From: Entamoeba invadens IP1 | Lineage: Eukaryota; Evosea; Mastigamoebida; Endamoebidae | Direction: 5' to 3' | Length of the DNA: 64,000 bases | NCBI RefSeq assembly: GCF_000330505.1 | Contig: NW_004440189.1 | Coordinates: forward strand, 598,654-662,653 | The notes under the pieces: model-generated | Seen by the model: the letters and a program-made list of their open reading frames with translations, nothing else | What the model was told of the DNA's origin: nothing | Databases searched by the model: none | Translations under genes and position numbers: made by a program | Part shown: one piece after another, positions 41,069-52,318 of the stretch | Layout of the letters: each line of letters begins with the position of its first letter | Position numbering within the stretch: position 1 is the first letter of the stretch

Positions 41069-43925
41069 TTACTTAGACTGTAACAATTTCGATAATACAC
41101 AAGTGAGTGCAAAGACTCGGACGTCTGTTGTTTGAGTGAGGAGGTACACCATTCCATAGAAAAGTGCGTTGTTTTGATTTTTGAATGGGTCGAGGACTTT
41201 GAATGAGTCGACAGTTGTCAAGAACTCTTGCATTTGGAACCCAACAAATGGGTCGTCGAAATTACCAACGATCTGAAGTGTCCAGCACGACGATATCTGA
41301 GAGAAGTTGAAGTGTGTTCTGTAATTGCCAAAGCCATCTAACAAGAACAAAAAGACTTTCATTTCAGTAGTTAAAAGAACGTCAATTTTTGGAGGAAAAT
41401 ATGTTCTAAAATTAGCTTCATACGTGGTTTGAGGGATGTAACACTTAGTGTCTTCTTTCTCTCTGGATTGGTCTAAAATGTCTGACATAATACATGCTTT
41501 GTTCCGACACTCACACCTCTCGGATAAAATTCTGATATATTGGCTCATAAAACTTTCATAATTTGTTCCTTCAAATGGATTCAAATCTTGGTCTAATGGG
41601 AATTTCCATTGAACAGTATCTCCAACGTCGTTTAATATAGTTTTGTCCCAGATCACATTACAAATGGGGTCAAATTTATTGATTGCAGTAAAGTAGTCTT
41701 CGTCTTCAACGCTGTAGAATACCACATTCCGCGCACTCACAACACGGACGTCACGGACATTTCTAAATTTCCTGATCACATCCTTTTCTAAGAACGGCGA
41801 CGTGAGAAGAACTTCGTCGGCTTGTTCCACAAGAAAAGAGTCAGTGATAAGTCCAATTTCACCCTTATCGAGTATTTTGGTCGTGTCTTTCTCAAATGTG
41901 AAAGTGCCTCCATGGACGAGAGGTAAGAGGCCTCTCTTCATTCGTGCAAAGAGCATTGCGGAGACTTTATTAATGACAGTTGCATCTATAACTCGCAAGT
42001 CATCTTCTTTGTTGTCTTCATAAAACTTCTTTGTCACTTCGACAAATTTACTCGCAAATTTCTCTTCAACGGGAAGGAAATGGTATGCGACCATACGCGC
42101 ACTTTCATAGGAATCCATTGCGGCATTCAAATCGATGATGATGCTTGCAATCGATTCTTCTTTCAATCCCAATTTTGTGAGAGCCTGGACAGTCGTTGCA
42201 TTCAAATAGAGTGGCTTATGCATTTTATACGTTTCAGTGTTCGGAGTGATCTTCCTCTTTCGTTCCGTTGGCACCCAAAACCTTCCTTGGAGCAAGTCTT
42301 GGAGTGTGTAGTGTATCTCTTGTTGGTAATTTTCATTCTCTCGTATCATTTGAAGAACAGCCGGATCTGGCAACCCCATTCCTTCATCTCTATAATACAT
42401 TAATTCACAGCTTTCACGTGGAGTAAATGGCAGTTCATGGAACGCCAAATGGAGTGTTCGCGTCGGTGTTTTTACACTGAGTTCTCTGTAATTCCGTAGC
42501 TTTGAGTTTTTTGCAGTATCAATGATGAAAGGTATTATCCCTTCGACTTCCTTTTGTAAATTAAGTGGACTACTTTGTTGAATGGACTTAAAGTTGATGT
42601 CTGTAGTAAATATTCTCATCAGTGGAGCCGCTAACGAGCACAATGGGATATGACAGAAATGGACAGCTCGTGTGAAGAGTGTTGACTTCCAGACTTCGTT
42701 TGCATTGAAAAACGAGTCAATTTTGTTTGCCATAACTTCAGTGACCAAATTCAAGAAGTCGTAGTCATATAAGTTTTGTGTGAGACTAATCGAATTGGCA
42801 TATGAAGGGAAGTATTGTATGTATGACACGGGGATGTTCGTGGTCTTTCTTTTCGTCTTGAACATTTTATTGTTTGTTTTCGAGTAGAAATTGACGATGA
42901 TAGCATTGCACTTCCCAAGAAGTGTTGAAGTCGCTCGAATGACACAAGTGCATTTATTCGTCGATCGTGCAAGTTTCGGTGGGGTGTACAACTTTATCAG
43001 TAAATTCTGTAAGGATCGCCCTACTTTAGGTTCATCGACATATTCTATAGTGTTGATGTCGACAATGGCAATAGAAGTTGGGGTGCAGTTGAATACAAAC
43101 TCGCAGTCAAAATCCGTTTTATGTGGGGATACAAATGCTTCCTTATAATGGATCAGGGTGTATATTCTATCTCCCTCTATTCTACAAAATGTGACTCGTG
43201 CCGCTTCTCCCGTCTTTGAGTGATATATTTTGTTTTCAAAGAGTTCACAGTCCGTCTCATTCATGTCCAATATCTGTGATTTAATTGGAATGTTAAATGC
43301 CGTTTGAATATGTTCGATGGTGTGTTGGAAGTCATTGTGAAACATCAATAATTGGTATTCCAGTCCCGGTTGTGAATTTTTGAGGACGGTTATACCTCTA
43401 ATAGTCACGTCGATCAGTGATTGACTCAACTTGGATTTCACTATTTGACGCACTGAATTCAAAAAGTCCTATAGAGTTATTTAACGTTGTTACATCAACA
43501 CAACAAACAATATTAATAGTGTTCTTACATATACGAGTGGTATAATAGTCATCACAGTCGGTCCTTTTCTGTAATATTGTTAAAACAACATTCATTAAGA
43601 GCGGTTGATTAATTTTATAGTCGTCTATAAACAGACGAGCCACTTTCTGAATGTGGTCAAGTGGAATAATTTCAATATCTAGAAACGGGAAGATTATCAC
43701 TATAATTTCAATCGACGAACTTTGAAGAAAATATGGGAAGAGAAGGCGGAAGATCTTCTTTGATCTCTCGTTTGTGGAAATAAACGACACATTTGACTCA
43801 ACCCCTTTGTAAAATTTTTTCGCATACTCCTTTCCTTTCAATCTCTCCTCCAAATTCTGTCGTTTCGAAATGTCGTTCTCAACAACAAACAGCTGTGATA
43901 TGAATGAAGGATACTCCACTTCCAT
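41069..43925 (-). CDS. divergent RNA-dependent RNA polymerase homologue, active site degenerate
   Basis: Exons 43925-43509 and 43468-41069 give 938 residues. Several stretches follow cellular (RDR/QDE-1 type) RdRPs in order. PLYLNATTVQALTKLGL corresponds to the conserved (F/Y)LNRQ-I-LLSTLGV block. ILDKGEIGLI fits the LExGQ strand, and SPFLEKDVIRKFRNV fits NPCLHPGDVR. NVVFYSV then FDPICNVIWDKTI fits the VVFP to DLDGDxYFVxWD block. In that last block the catalytic DxDGD triad is not preserved: only one Asp remains, and Pro replaces Gly. If the assignment is right, the protein lacks polymerase chemistry and may act as a scaffold in small-RNA pathways. Remote homology by eye; moderate confidence. 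The N-terminal ~200 residues show no known domain. I use the ATG at 43925, since 43931 is a TTG. Confidence 0.55.
43469..43508 (-). other. intron of RdRP-like gene (40 nt)
   Basis: GTTTGT donor at 43508 and CTATAG acceptor ending at 43469, phase 0. It joins KNTINI to DFLNSVRQ and is the shortest intron seen. Confidence 0.82.
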
Positions 43926-44300
43926 TCCCAAATAGTTATTTCGAGTTATTTAAAGCATTCTGATTTCTATAATAATACTTGTTTATTAATACATTAATAG
44001 TTAAACTGCTTCAAGAAAAATGTATTATAGTCATAGTTTCAATTTCAATTATTCTATAGTTTCTTAATATAGGGTTAAATAGAATATCAATTAATAAAAG
44101 TATAATATTTGTTTTTTATTCCAAAACAGTTTTTTAATAAGTTATAAATTAATTGATTAATAATTAAAATTTGATTAGTAAAAGAAATTAATTGTTTTTG
44201 CTAAAATTATTGAATGGTATTATAAGTACATTTAATTATAAAATATAGTTTGTTGATTAAAACGGATTGTAAACAAAAGAGTAGCCAATAAAAGTAGCGA
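43926..44300. other. intergenic, RdRP-like promoter and receptor-kinase 3' side
   Basis: AT-rich. A CTTTAAATAAC (TATA-like) lies about 20-35 bp upstream of the RdRP-like start and an AACCCTA core is near 44070. No gene seen. Confidence 0.5.
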
Positions 44301-47300
44301 TTAGTCTTCTTTCGATGAAACAGACTTCTTATCGGCTTGGTCTGCCTGTGGTTCGGTAGTTGCAACTGGTGCTGTTCCCATTGGTTGTTGTGGTTCCACT
44401 GGCATTTGTTTCATTGCGGATTGTCCAGCGAGTTCAGTGTTAGTGACATCCATCCCCCAGCTGACAAGTGTTTGGTAGACTTGGCCGATAGTTGGTCTCT
44501 CCGTTGGTTCTTGTTTCCAGCATTGTTCGATTAAAGTCCAGTAGTTCTCTGGTATACCATTTGGCTTCTCAAGTCTCTTTCCTTCAATGACAAACTGAGG
44601 AATCATCCAAGGCTGATTGAATCTTTCGTCTTCAAGATAAGCTTGCTTCTCTGTGAATGTTTCATATAAGACCATAGCAAGTGAATAGATATCAGACGAG
44701 TAAGTGTATGCAGTATTAGCCAAACACTCTGGTGACATGTATGTTGGTGTTCCGATACCTTGGGACAATTCTTTCGTCGACAACGCTCTCTCGGAGATGT
44801 TTCTGCATGTACCAAAGTCCGTCAATTTACCGCAGACTGGGGAGTGTGGATTCAGTGAATAGACCAAGACGTTCTCGCCCTTAATATCTCTGTGAATGAT
44901 GTTGTTGTCATGCAAGAAAGCCAAAGCAACAACCAAGTCTTCCATGAACTTCACTTTAAGATCGAGTGAAACCTGTGACTTGTCCCAGATCTTGCTCAGT
45001 GAGCCGTAATCCGCAAATTCGGTAACAATAGAAATTTCACCTTCGGTATAAACCGCACCAACTAAAGACACAATGCACGGATGTCGGTATTGTGTCAACA
45101 TGTTGACTTCATGTTTGAACTCCTTCTCTTGTTCTTCAGTCAAGTTTCTCGCTTTCATCTTCTTCACAGCAACTTTTTGCCCTCTGTATGTACCACAGAA
45201 GACCATACCAAACGCACCTTCACCAATAGCCGGCATCTGCAACTTCAGCTCTTCGTGGTTCAATTTGGTCGACAAATCCGACTCAATGATAATAGACAAC
45301 TTCGCAGTTTCTTTCAACTCCTCGTCCATATCCATAGCAACAATACCAATATCGTTACTCACAATAGCAGTACACAACATCTTAATGGTGAACTTGACGG
45401 AAATGGCATATCCGGGCTTCAACGTATATCTCATTGGCTCTGCAGTAAGGTCATAACAATGGTTGGCACCAGCAATGATTTCGAAGAAGTATGACTTCTT
45501 CGTGGTGTTCGAGACTTCCACTGTTTCTTCATAAGGCTGATCGATGACAACCTTCGACCCGGCGTGGCCAAAATTCAAAGTCCACTTGTTAGTCTTCAAT
45601 GGGAAGTTCGCGTTATCTGCCGACAACAAAGCCATCTCGACAGCATTGGACACCTTAAAAGGCTTGATCTCCTTTTCTCTCTCCTTCATTGTTTTTCTCT
45701 TACGTCTCCAGACAAAGAAGATGATGATGGCAATGACAATGATGATCAACAACAACCCAACAACGACCAATGGAATGATCAACGCAAGATTCACCTTCGT
45801 ACATTCCATTCTATCGGCGGATACAGAATATCCCTCGTTGCATGTGTAACATCCTCTGTTACTACATGAAGCACAATTCTTAATGCCAGAACAGGGATAG
45901 CACAAGAAATCATCCTTTCCAAGATACTCCGTGTCGGGTTGACATGAAGTACAACGGGGAACTTGTGTTCCATTGTCTAACGCAGACAATTTGCATTCGT
46001 AACATCTCTCCTTCCCTTCACTCGGGCAATGCTTACACTCTCCGTCATCAAGATAGTCACCAATATGACAAGAAGAACAACCAGATTGTGTAATCGGTCC
46101 ACTGCAATTTAAGCCATACCCTTGTTCAATCGATTGTTCAACACTGAGACACAACCCTTTAGCTTCGTCGGACTTCATGTTGTCAGATGGTCTTCTCCAG
46201 TAATTGGCATTGGTTCCAGACCCATTGACTGTTGTAGTATTGCACGACTGACAGAAAGTTTGTTTGGTGCAGGTATCGCATGACTCGTCGCACTTAATGC
46301 AAGAGACCTGACTGATAAAGTACTTATCCGCACATTTGATACAATACCCCATTTCTAGTGTTAAGTTGTTGTTAATGATATAAACAATATAATTTATTAT
46401 CTATAAAAGATATTATAAATATTATAGTTTTCTCTTAATTAAAATAACAATAAAAAGTAAACAAACCCGTTTCAGCACACGAATCTGGCTTTGGAATGCA
46501 CATGAAAATATCAACACTCACACCAAATATTTTTGAGTACTCGGCCTTAGCTGTTTCGTTGATTTCAAGAGCATACCCTTCATTGCAACCAGTACACCAG
46601 TTCTTGTTGTATTCACAAATTCGGCATGTGACATTGCACGCCTCGCACGTTGGTTCGTATCTAACTGGATTTGTGTTTGGTATGATTGGCAAGTAAAAGC
46701 CGAGAAGAGGGTTTTTAGGCAGTTTACTTTTGTCCTCCAAGTCTTCATTCACATTTTTGTCGAGAGTTTCATTATAAGTAACATCATATCTGCATTGCAA
46801 GCAACCGTACTGGTCTACAACATTACAAACTCTGCTATCCTTTACGGTACAAACACCATTAGTGGCATCAGTGAAGTAATAGTCCTCGGCACAAGCAAAG
46901 CAATAGTTGCTATTCAAACACGTTCTGCATTGTTTAGGGCAGGCTTGGCATACAGAAGAGTCATCAAGGTAGTACCCTTCGTTACATTCAATGCAGCCCA
47001 TAATAGAACTTGATCTCGCACAGTTGGGGTCTTTAGTACATTTCCCGTTCGTCAAGGTCCCACCGTTCTCACACTCAACACACTGTGTTGCATCAATGCA
47101 TCTCTTGCATCCTGTCTCACACTTTTCACACTTCCCCAATGACAAGAAATAAGTGTCTTCACATAACTCGCAGTGATTGCCATAATAGTTTCCGTCAAGA
47201 CATCCAGTTATCTTCCCACACTGAGAAGTGGGATCCTCCGGGTTTATAAGAGCAGTGTCTGTGTTACAGAGGTAACAATTGTCTTTGGTTGTGCAGCGTT

Positions 47301-47823
47301 GGCACCCTTCTCTGCACACTTTGCATGTGAATGTGTCAGGGTCAAAGTACTTTCCAAGAGGGCATCTCCCACACTTCTCGTCGTTTGCTGTTTGGGTACA
47401 GTCAACACACTCTTGTTTTTCATTGCCGTTGGTGTCGATGTATTCATAGAGAACAAGATTGTCTTTACACTTGAAGCATTTGGTAGACGTACAATAAGCA
47501 CAGTTAGTAAGGGCACAAGTATAGCAAAGCATGTTAGAGATGTAGTATCCTTGTTGACATTCGATACAGTACAACCCATCATATGTAAGACAGTTCTGTG
47601 TGTCTCGAGCCTTGCATTTATAGTCTTCGTTCAAGTAAAAACCATCATTGCAAGAAGTGCACTTGTCAGTTGCCCAACAAGTTTTGCAGTTGTTTGCTGG
47701 ATTAGTAACAGCGCATTCCATACATTTTTTTTGTGTTTGGTCCCAGTACTGCTGATCTGTACAGGTAATCACTTCTGAAAGTGAAAGAGAAACAAATGCT
47801 GACAATAGGATTAATATTCGCAT
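44301..47823 (-). CDS. transmembrane receptor kinase (CXXC-rich TMK), 2 exons
   Basis: Exons 47823-46467 and 46354-44301 give 1136 residues. The signal peptide is MRILILLSAFVSLSLS; a GTG 16 codons upstream is not the start. The ectodomain (about 18-638) is packed with CXXC units, as in furin-like and Entamoeba TMK receptors. A transmembrane helix lies at about 640-667. Next is an Ig/MSP-like juxtamembrane domain (about 690-800), then a tyrosine-kinase-like/Ser-Thr kinase (about 820-1090). It has GEGAFG, VAVKKM, HRDIKGEN, TDFGTC and GTPTYMSPE. All catalytic residues are present. The C-terminal 45 residues are Gln/Pro-rich. Such kinases in Entamoeba sense serum, growth or phagocytic cargo; the ligand here is unknown. 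Confidence 0.93.
46355..46466 (-). other. intron of receptor kinase (112 nt)
   Basis: GTTTGT donor at 46466 and ACTAG acceptor ending at 46355, phase 1. Joins CAETE to MGYCIKCAD in the Cys-rich ectodomain. Confidence 0.87.
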
Positions 47824-48875
47824 TTTGAAAACCCAGTTCCTTTGGTTATTTTTTCTTTGATTTTTGGACACTATAAGTATTTACATTTTTAACAATCAAC
47901 TTTATTTTTAATTTTTTTATTAGAATTTTACTACTCTTTTTATGCTTCTTTGAAGATGTTTTTCAATGAATGTTGTGAATTTACTTGGCCACATTCCCGT
48001 TTTTGTGGACTTTATAATCTCAGAGTTCATGTTTTTCGTTTATTCTGTTTTTAACAAGAAGAATTCTTAGTTCTACTTTTTTAACATGGTTTATTTATAT
48101 AGTAATTTTACTATATATTATAGTTTGTTTTTTCTACTTAAGTCTATTTTTGAAAGGTATATTTTAGTTTTGTTCGAATTGTTATTTTAAAAACAATTTA
48201 ATTTGATACTTTTATTATTATTTATAACAATTACAAAAATACTAACCACCTCGGCAAAATAAACTCAAAATGAAAGATTTTTTGCCAAAAATCTTTCTGC
48301 ATCAAAATAGTCTTTTTTTTGGCTGTTGTAAAGATAATTGTTTTGAAAAAGCCTAAACAAATAATTTTCTTTGATATCAAATCGTTTTTCAGCATTCAAA
48401 ACTTCTCATAACCAAATTCGCTTTTATTATAAATTTCCAACAAAAAGAAACAACAAAAGTAATACATAATTTTTTTTGTTTTTTTCAATATTTTAAAGTT
48501 CAAAAACTAAATTGACATTATTGAGTGTTAATCTATTTTTAAAATGCCAAAAAGATGATTGAAAAAATGCCAAATTGTGATTTTGTGTTTTTTTTTCAAA
48601 GCAATTTGAATTATTTTTTTTAAATTTCACATATTTCATTTATTTCTTTCCAAAACATTTTTTGAACAATGTTGTAGTAAAAAATATAGTTTTATTATTA
48701 ATAGTAACTATACTTGTATAATACTTGAGTCGAAAGAATTTATTTTTGATACAATAATCACAGATCCATGTTATGTTTTAAAGTATTTTTTCATTCCATT
48801 TCTATAAAAAAATACTTCATTATAATTATGAATTTTGTATCAACCCAAATAGCACTTCAACACATAATTAAACCA
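47824..48875. other. intergenic, about 1 kb, receptor-kinase promoter side
   Basis: Very AT-rich. Contains the palindrome TATAGTAA-TT-TTACTATA at 48098-48115. No coding frame or RNA gene is recognised. Confidence 0.55.
48098..48115. repeat. intergenic palindrome TATAGTAA-TT-TTACTATA
   Basis: 8-bp perfect arms around TT. The same core, ATAGTAATTTTACTAT, recurs at 54177-54192, and looser forms occur in other spacers. Confidence 0.6.
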
Positions 48876-50423
48876 TTAGATCACATCACAGTACTGCGCA
48901 ATAACTTGCCCAACCATGTCTTCCAAAGTGTCATTATCAGGAATCGATGATGTCATTCCGTACACTGGTGCCCAGACATTGTACTTCTTGTTACTGGGGT
49001 CCTTCTCTATGATGTCCATAGCCTTTTTCAAGTCCTTCAAGAATTCCTCCTCGCAGCCGATCGTGTTTTCGGTCAAGCACAAATGCACTGCAGATGGAAA
49101 TTGTAAAGTGTTTAATTCCCAGTTGAATTCCTTATTCATACAATCACTGACTTTGTAAATGTTCAATTTTGTCGTTGTGAACGCAACAACGGAAGTGTCT
49201 TGATTCAAGTCGGTAATCAATTTGATTCCTTCCATTGTACTTAATGCCTTCTTCAAGTTTTTAGCGGTGCCCAATATGCCTTTCGAGGCTTTTATGTACC
49301 CCTCTTTACCAGTAAACAATAATGAAGCCCAAGCACCCGCAATAGCACTCCCAGCTCTACTCCCCGGAATAGATGGTGAACAGTACAACCCACCAACCCA
49401 TTTTGGATATCTGAAGAACACTATATTTCTCAGCTCTTCGTTGTCAAACAAAAGCACAGAAGATCCCTTTGGCGCATACCCATATTTGTGTGTATCACAC
49501 GATATGCTCCTCACACCTTCAATTTGGAAGTCAAATTTGGGGACGTTGAACCCTGCGGCCTCGCCCCATGCGTCTACAAATCCACCCAAACACGCATCGA
49601 CGTGAACTGGGACACCCATCGATTTACAATAAGTCGCAATGCCTTCAATTTCATCGATATTTCCATGTGGATATGACGGTGCGCTGACCACAACCAAGAC
49701 AGTTTTTTCAGTCACTTTGTATTTGAGATCATCAACACCCATAGCAAACTTGTCATTGATTGGAATGATAACGGGAGTGATGTGCATCAATTCGCATCCT
49801 TTCAACCATGCGGGGTGTGCGTTGAGACTCATAACAATTTCACACTCATTTTGTGGTACATTTCTGTTCTTAATAGCATTGAGGTAATGCGCTCTTACAG
49901 CCAAAATAATACTCTCGGACCCGCCAGTAGTCATCATGCCTCTCACACCTTCGCTGCCGTGTAACATATTCGATGTCATTCGAATAACTTCCGCCTCCAT
50001 CTTTCTTACAGAAGGGCAGTTATCTGCATGTAATGGGTTTGATAAAACAAAGAGCTTTGTAGCTTGACTTGTCACCTCAAGACGCTCAGGTGATGCCGAA
50101 TAGAATGACCCAGAAATATGTTTCTTCTTAATGACATTATTGTCGTAGTTCATACGGGTCTCGAGCAATTCATACATTTTGTCCTTTGAAAGTCCGACCT
50201 CAGGTATCTCAGTGTAGTTGTCGAATTCTTTGATTTTCAATCCGTCGGCAAGATAGTTCACTGACTTTGTGATCTCCTTTTGGATCATTCCGTGGATACC
50301 AGTGGCTCTTGTGAAACGTTTAAAGAGTTGCGAATAAAGGTTGTACAAGATTTCTTTACATGGGAAGAAGTATGAAAGAAGCCATCCAAGGACAAGGCCA
50401 GTCGCCACAAGGAGCAAAGTCAT
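48876..50423 (-). CDS. sphingosine-1-phosphate lyase (PLP enzyme)
   Basis: 515 residues. The enzyme cleaves sphingosine-1-phosphate (or another long-chain base phosphate) to an aldehyde and phosphoethanolamine, ending sphingolipid breakdown in the ER. An N-terminal membrane anchor (LLLVATGLVLGWLLSYFF) is followed by the group II PLP-decarboxylase fold. The PLP Lys lies in DTHKYGYAPKG (about residue 311). Other family blocks are GSFYSAS, GMMTTGGSES, VHVDACLGGF and YPKWVGGLYCSPSIPGSR. GTLYSGS-type and PGSRAG motifs separate it from glutamate decarboxylase. Size matches the family (about 550). Both domains are intact. Confidence 0.94.
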   Translation of the reverse strand: MTLLLVATGLVLGWLLSYFFPCKEILYNLYSQLFKRFTRATGIHGMIQKEITKSVNYLADGLKIKEFDNYTEIPEVGLSKDKMYELLETRMNYDNNVIKKKHISGSFYSASPERLEVTSQATKLFVLSNPLHADNCPSVRKMEAEVIRMTSNMLHGSEGVRGMMTTGGSESIILAVRAHYLNAIKNRNVPQNECEIVMSLNAHPAWLKGCELMHITPVIIPINDKFAMGVDDLKYKVTEKTVLVVVSAPSYPHGNIDEIEGIATYCKSMGVPVHVDACLGGFVDAWGEAAGFNVPKFDFQIEGVRSISCDTHKYGYAPKGSSVLLFDNEELRNIVFFRYPKWVGGLYCSPSIPGSRAGSAIAGAWASLLFTGKEGYIKASKGILGTAKNLKKALSTMEGIKLITDLNQDTSVVAFTTTKLNIYKVSDCMNKEFNWELNTLQFPSAVHLCLTENTIGCEEEFLKDLKKAMDIIEKDPSNKKYNVWAPVYGMTSSIPDNDTLEDMVGQVIAQYCDVI

Positions 50424-51109
50424 TTTGTTTTTGTTAGTTATAATTTGCTCTTATTTTTTCTCCTCTTTCGTTCACAGAATTAAACTTTTTCTTTTGTTGG
50501 ACAAAGTTTCCGATTGTTGTTCTCTTCAAAAGCCTCATTTTCATGGGAAAAGTATAAAAAAATCGATTCTAATTATTCCTTTGGCTCTTTTTCTAGTTGA
50601 TTGTTTTAATAAAATACATCATTTTTACTATAGACACGGGTTCGAGTTTTAGGTATGACAAATGGACTTCTGGGAATAGCATTTCATTATTTAACCAAAT
50701 CTACTTCTTAATTGTATTCAAAACCAAACAATCGTCCCATTGGTTTGTTCCATTTTTTCTTCTTGAATAGTTTATTAACTATAAAACTATAATAATTTAT
50801 AAATACAATTATTTGAAAAGAAACAAAATTGTTTTTTTTTATGCACAAAATGTAATAATTAAATTTACTATAATAGTATTATAAAAAGAAATAATAAAAG
50901 TGATATAAATTCTAGTTTTATATTTATTTATAACATTTGATAAAATTTAGTATAATTTGATGGTAATAATTTATCAAGGACAACAATAATTACTCTCCAC
51001 GTAAAATGATGAAAATTTAAGCAATTAGATTATATACAGTATTAAACATCCAATCATCTGAATTAGTCCATCTAAAGTTATTGTTAAAAAAAAGATATTG
51101 ACTCATAAA
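50424..51109. other. intergenic, lyase promoter and TMEM19-like 3' side
   Basis: AT-rich. A pyrimidine-rich region lies just upstream of the lyase ATG. No other feature is recognised. Confidence 0.5.
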
Positions 51110-52057
51110 TTAGAGTGAGAAATACACAAAGAGTGTAGCGCAGATGACACCTGATATTGTAGAAGTGATCAAATTGACCATTGAATTTGACAAGATGTCT
51201 TGTCCACAAATCCTAGTCACGTTTTCGCCGTTTTCTCTCACAACACGTTTGTTAACATTATCCCACCCGGAGTATTGAAGTGTTCCACCAATTAGACTAT
51301 CTAAAAAGTTCCCAATGACTCCACTTATAGTGACTGAAGTCAAAACCAAGAAAGCAGAATGTACTTCGAATCCACATATTAGAGTCTGCGATAATGCAGC
51401 AATTGTTCCAATGAGTAAAGAACCTAATAACCCCGCGACAACTCCAACTAAGCTTACTCCGCCATTTGTTCCGGTTGGAACACGTTTAAATAGAGTCAAA
51501 TGGAATGGTTGTGTTTTGCTCAATACCCCGATCTCAGACGACCAAGTATCTCCATTTGTGCAGCTGTAGAACCCTGGTATCATCCCATATATAAGGGTCT
51601 CCAAAGTTGTTGGGGTGTTGCAATATTCTATTTTGTATGTCCCTTTCATAAAATATATCAATAAACAACATATTGAAGGAATTAAACTGTTGCAAAAGAC
51701 TTGTTCGACGCCTCTCACTGATTCTCTATGTAAGTTCACTTCATTTCTCTTGTAATAACTGTAATAACTATAATAACTATAATAATTATAATAATTATAA
51801 TAATTATAATAATTATAATATTACAAACCTTTTGCATATGTTGCTTCAATTGTTTTCTTCTTTTGTTTTCCAACTTTGGTGAGTGCAGACGACGTGATGA
51901 AAAACGTTGATACGTAGATAGCGGGAGTTAGTCCAGGCGCAAAATGGAGCATTGCAGTTGCAAACGCAAATATTGCTCCTGGGATTGTTAGTGATTTCTT
52001 TAGCATGCCTAAACCTGGTATAATCACTGATAAAATCAGCGTTGCAATAAACTCCAT
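51110..52057 (-). CDS. TMEM19/DUF92 membrane protein, 2 exons
   Basis: Exons 52057-51829 and 51723-51110 give about 280 residues, near the usual size. The family (TMEM19, plant VTE5/VTE6-like relatives) consists of integral membrane proteins related to CTP-dependent lipid kinases. Family blocks are SSALTKVGKQKKK, VRGVEQVFCNS, TNGDTWSSEIGVLS, KRVPTGTNGGVSLVG and GNFLDSLIGGTLQYSG. GDTWSSE and GTNGG are the signature. The intron acceptor chosen (ATAGAG, ending 51724) keeps phase and makes YAKESVRGVEQV the same length as in homologues. A TAG acceptor two bases earlier would break the frame. Kinase activity is not shown. Confidence 0.82.
51724..51828 (-). other. intron of TMEM19-like gene (105 nt)
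   Basis: GTTTGT donor at 51828 and ATAGAG acceptor ending at 51724, phase 1. Most of it is a 9-bp tandem repeat. Confidence 0.65.
51753..51820 (+). repeat. 9-bp tandem repeat (TAATAATTA) in intron
   Basis: About seven units of TAATAACTA changing to TAATAATTA fill most of the TMEM19-like intron. This is a likely length-variable minisatellite. Confidence 0.8.
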
Positions 52058-52318
52058 TGACTTTTGTAGTTTTCATTTTTCGTTTACTTGTCAAGTCAAC
52101 TATATTTTATAACAATTATACTATAACAATATAGTTTTTTGAGAAAATGGAATTCACTAAGAATAGAATTTGAATTATCAATTTGCCAAATTATTACTTA
52201 AATTGTCAAAATAAAGTTCGATAATTTGAATAAATAGTATTTAAATTATTAATTATAGTTAATTTATAAACCACAAATTTATAGTTTCTATACTAACCAA
52301 CAAACAAACAGCAAAATA

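Noticed and set aside
47173..47778. 201-codon frame on the plus strand inside the receptor kinase
   Set aside because: It arises from the antisense of Cys-rich CXXC codons (TGT/ACA) and has no independent support.
51816..51850. TAG at 51726-51728 as the acceptor of the TMEM19-like intron
   Set aside because: It would shift the frame before the conserved VRGVEQVFCNS block; the ATAGAG site keeps phase and homologue spacing.
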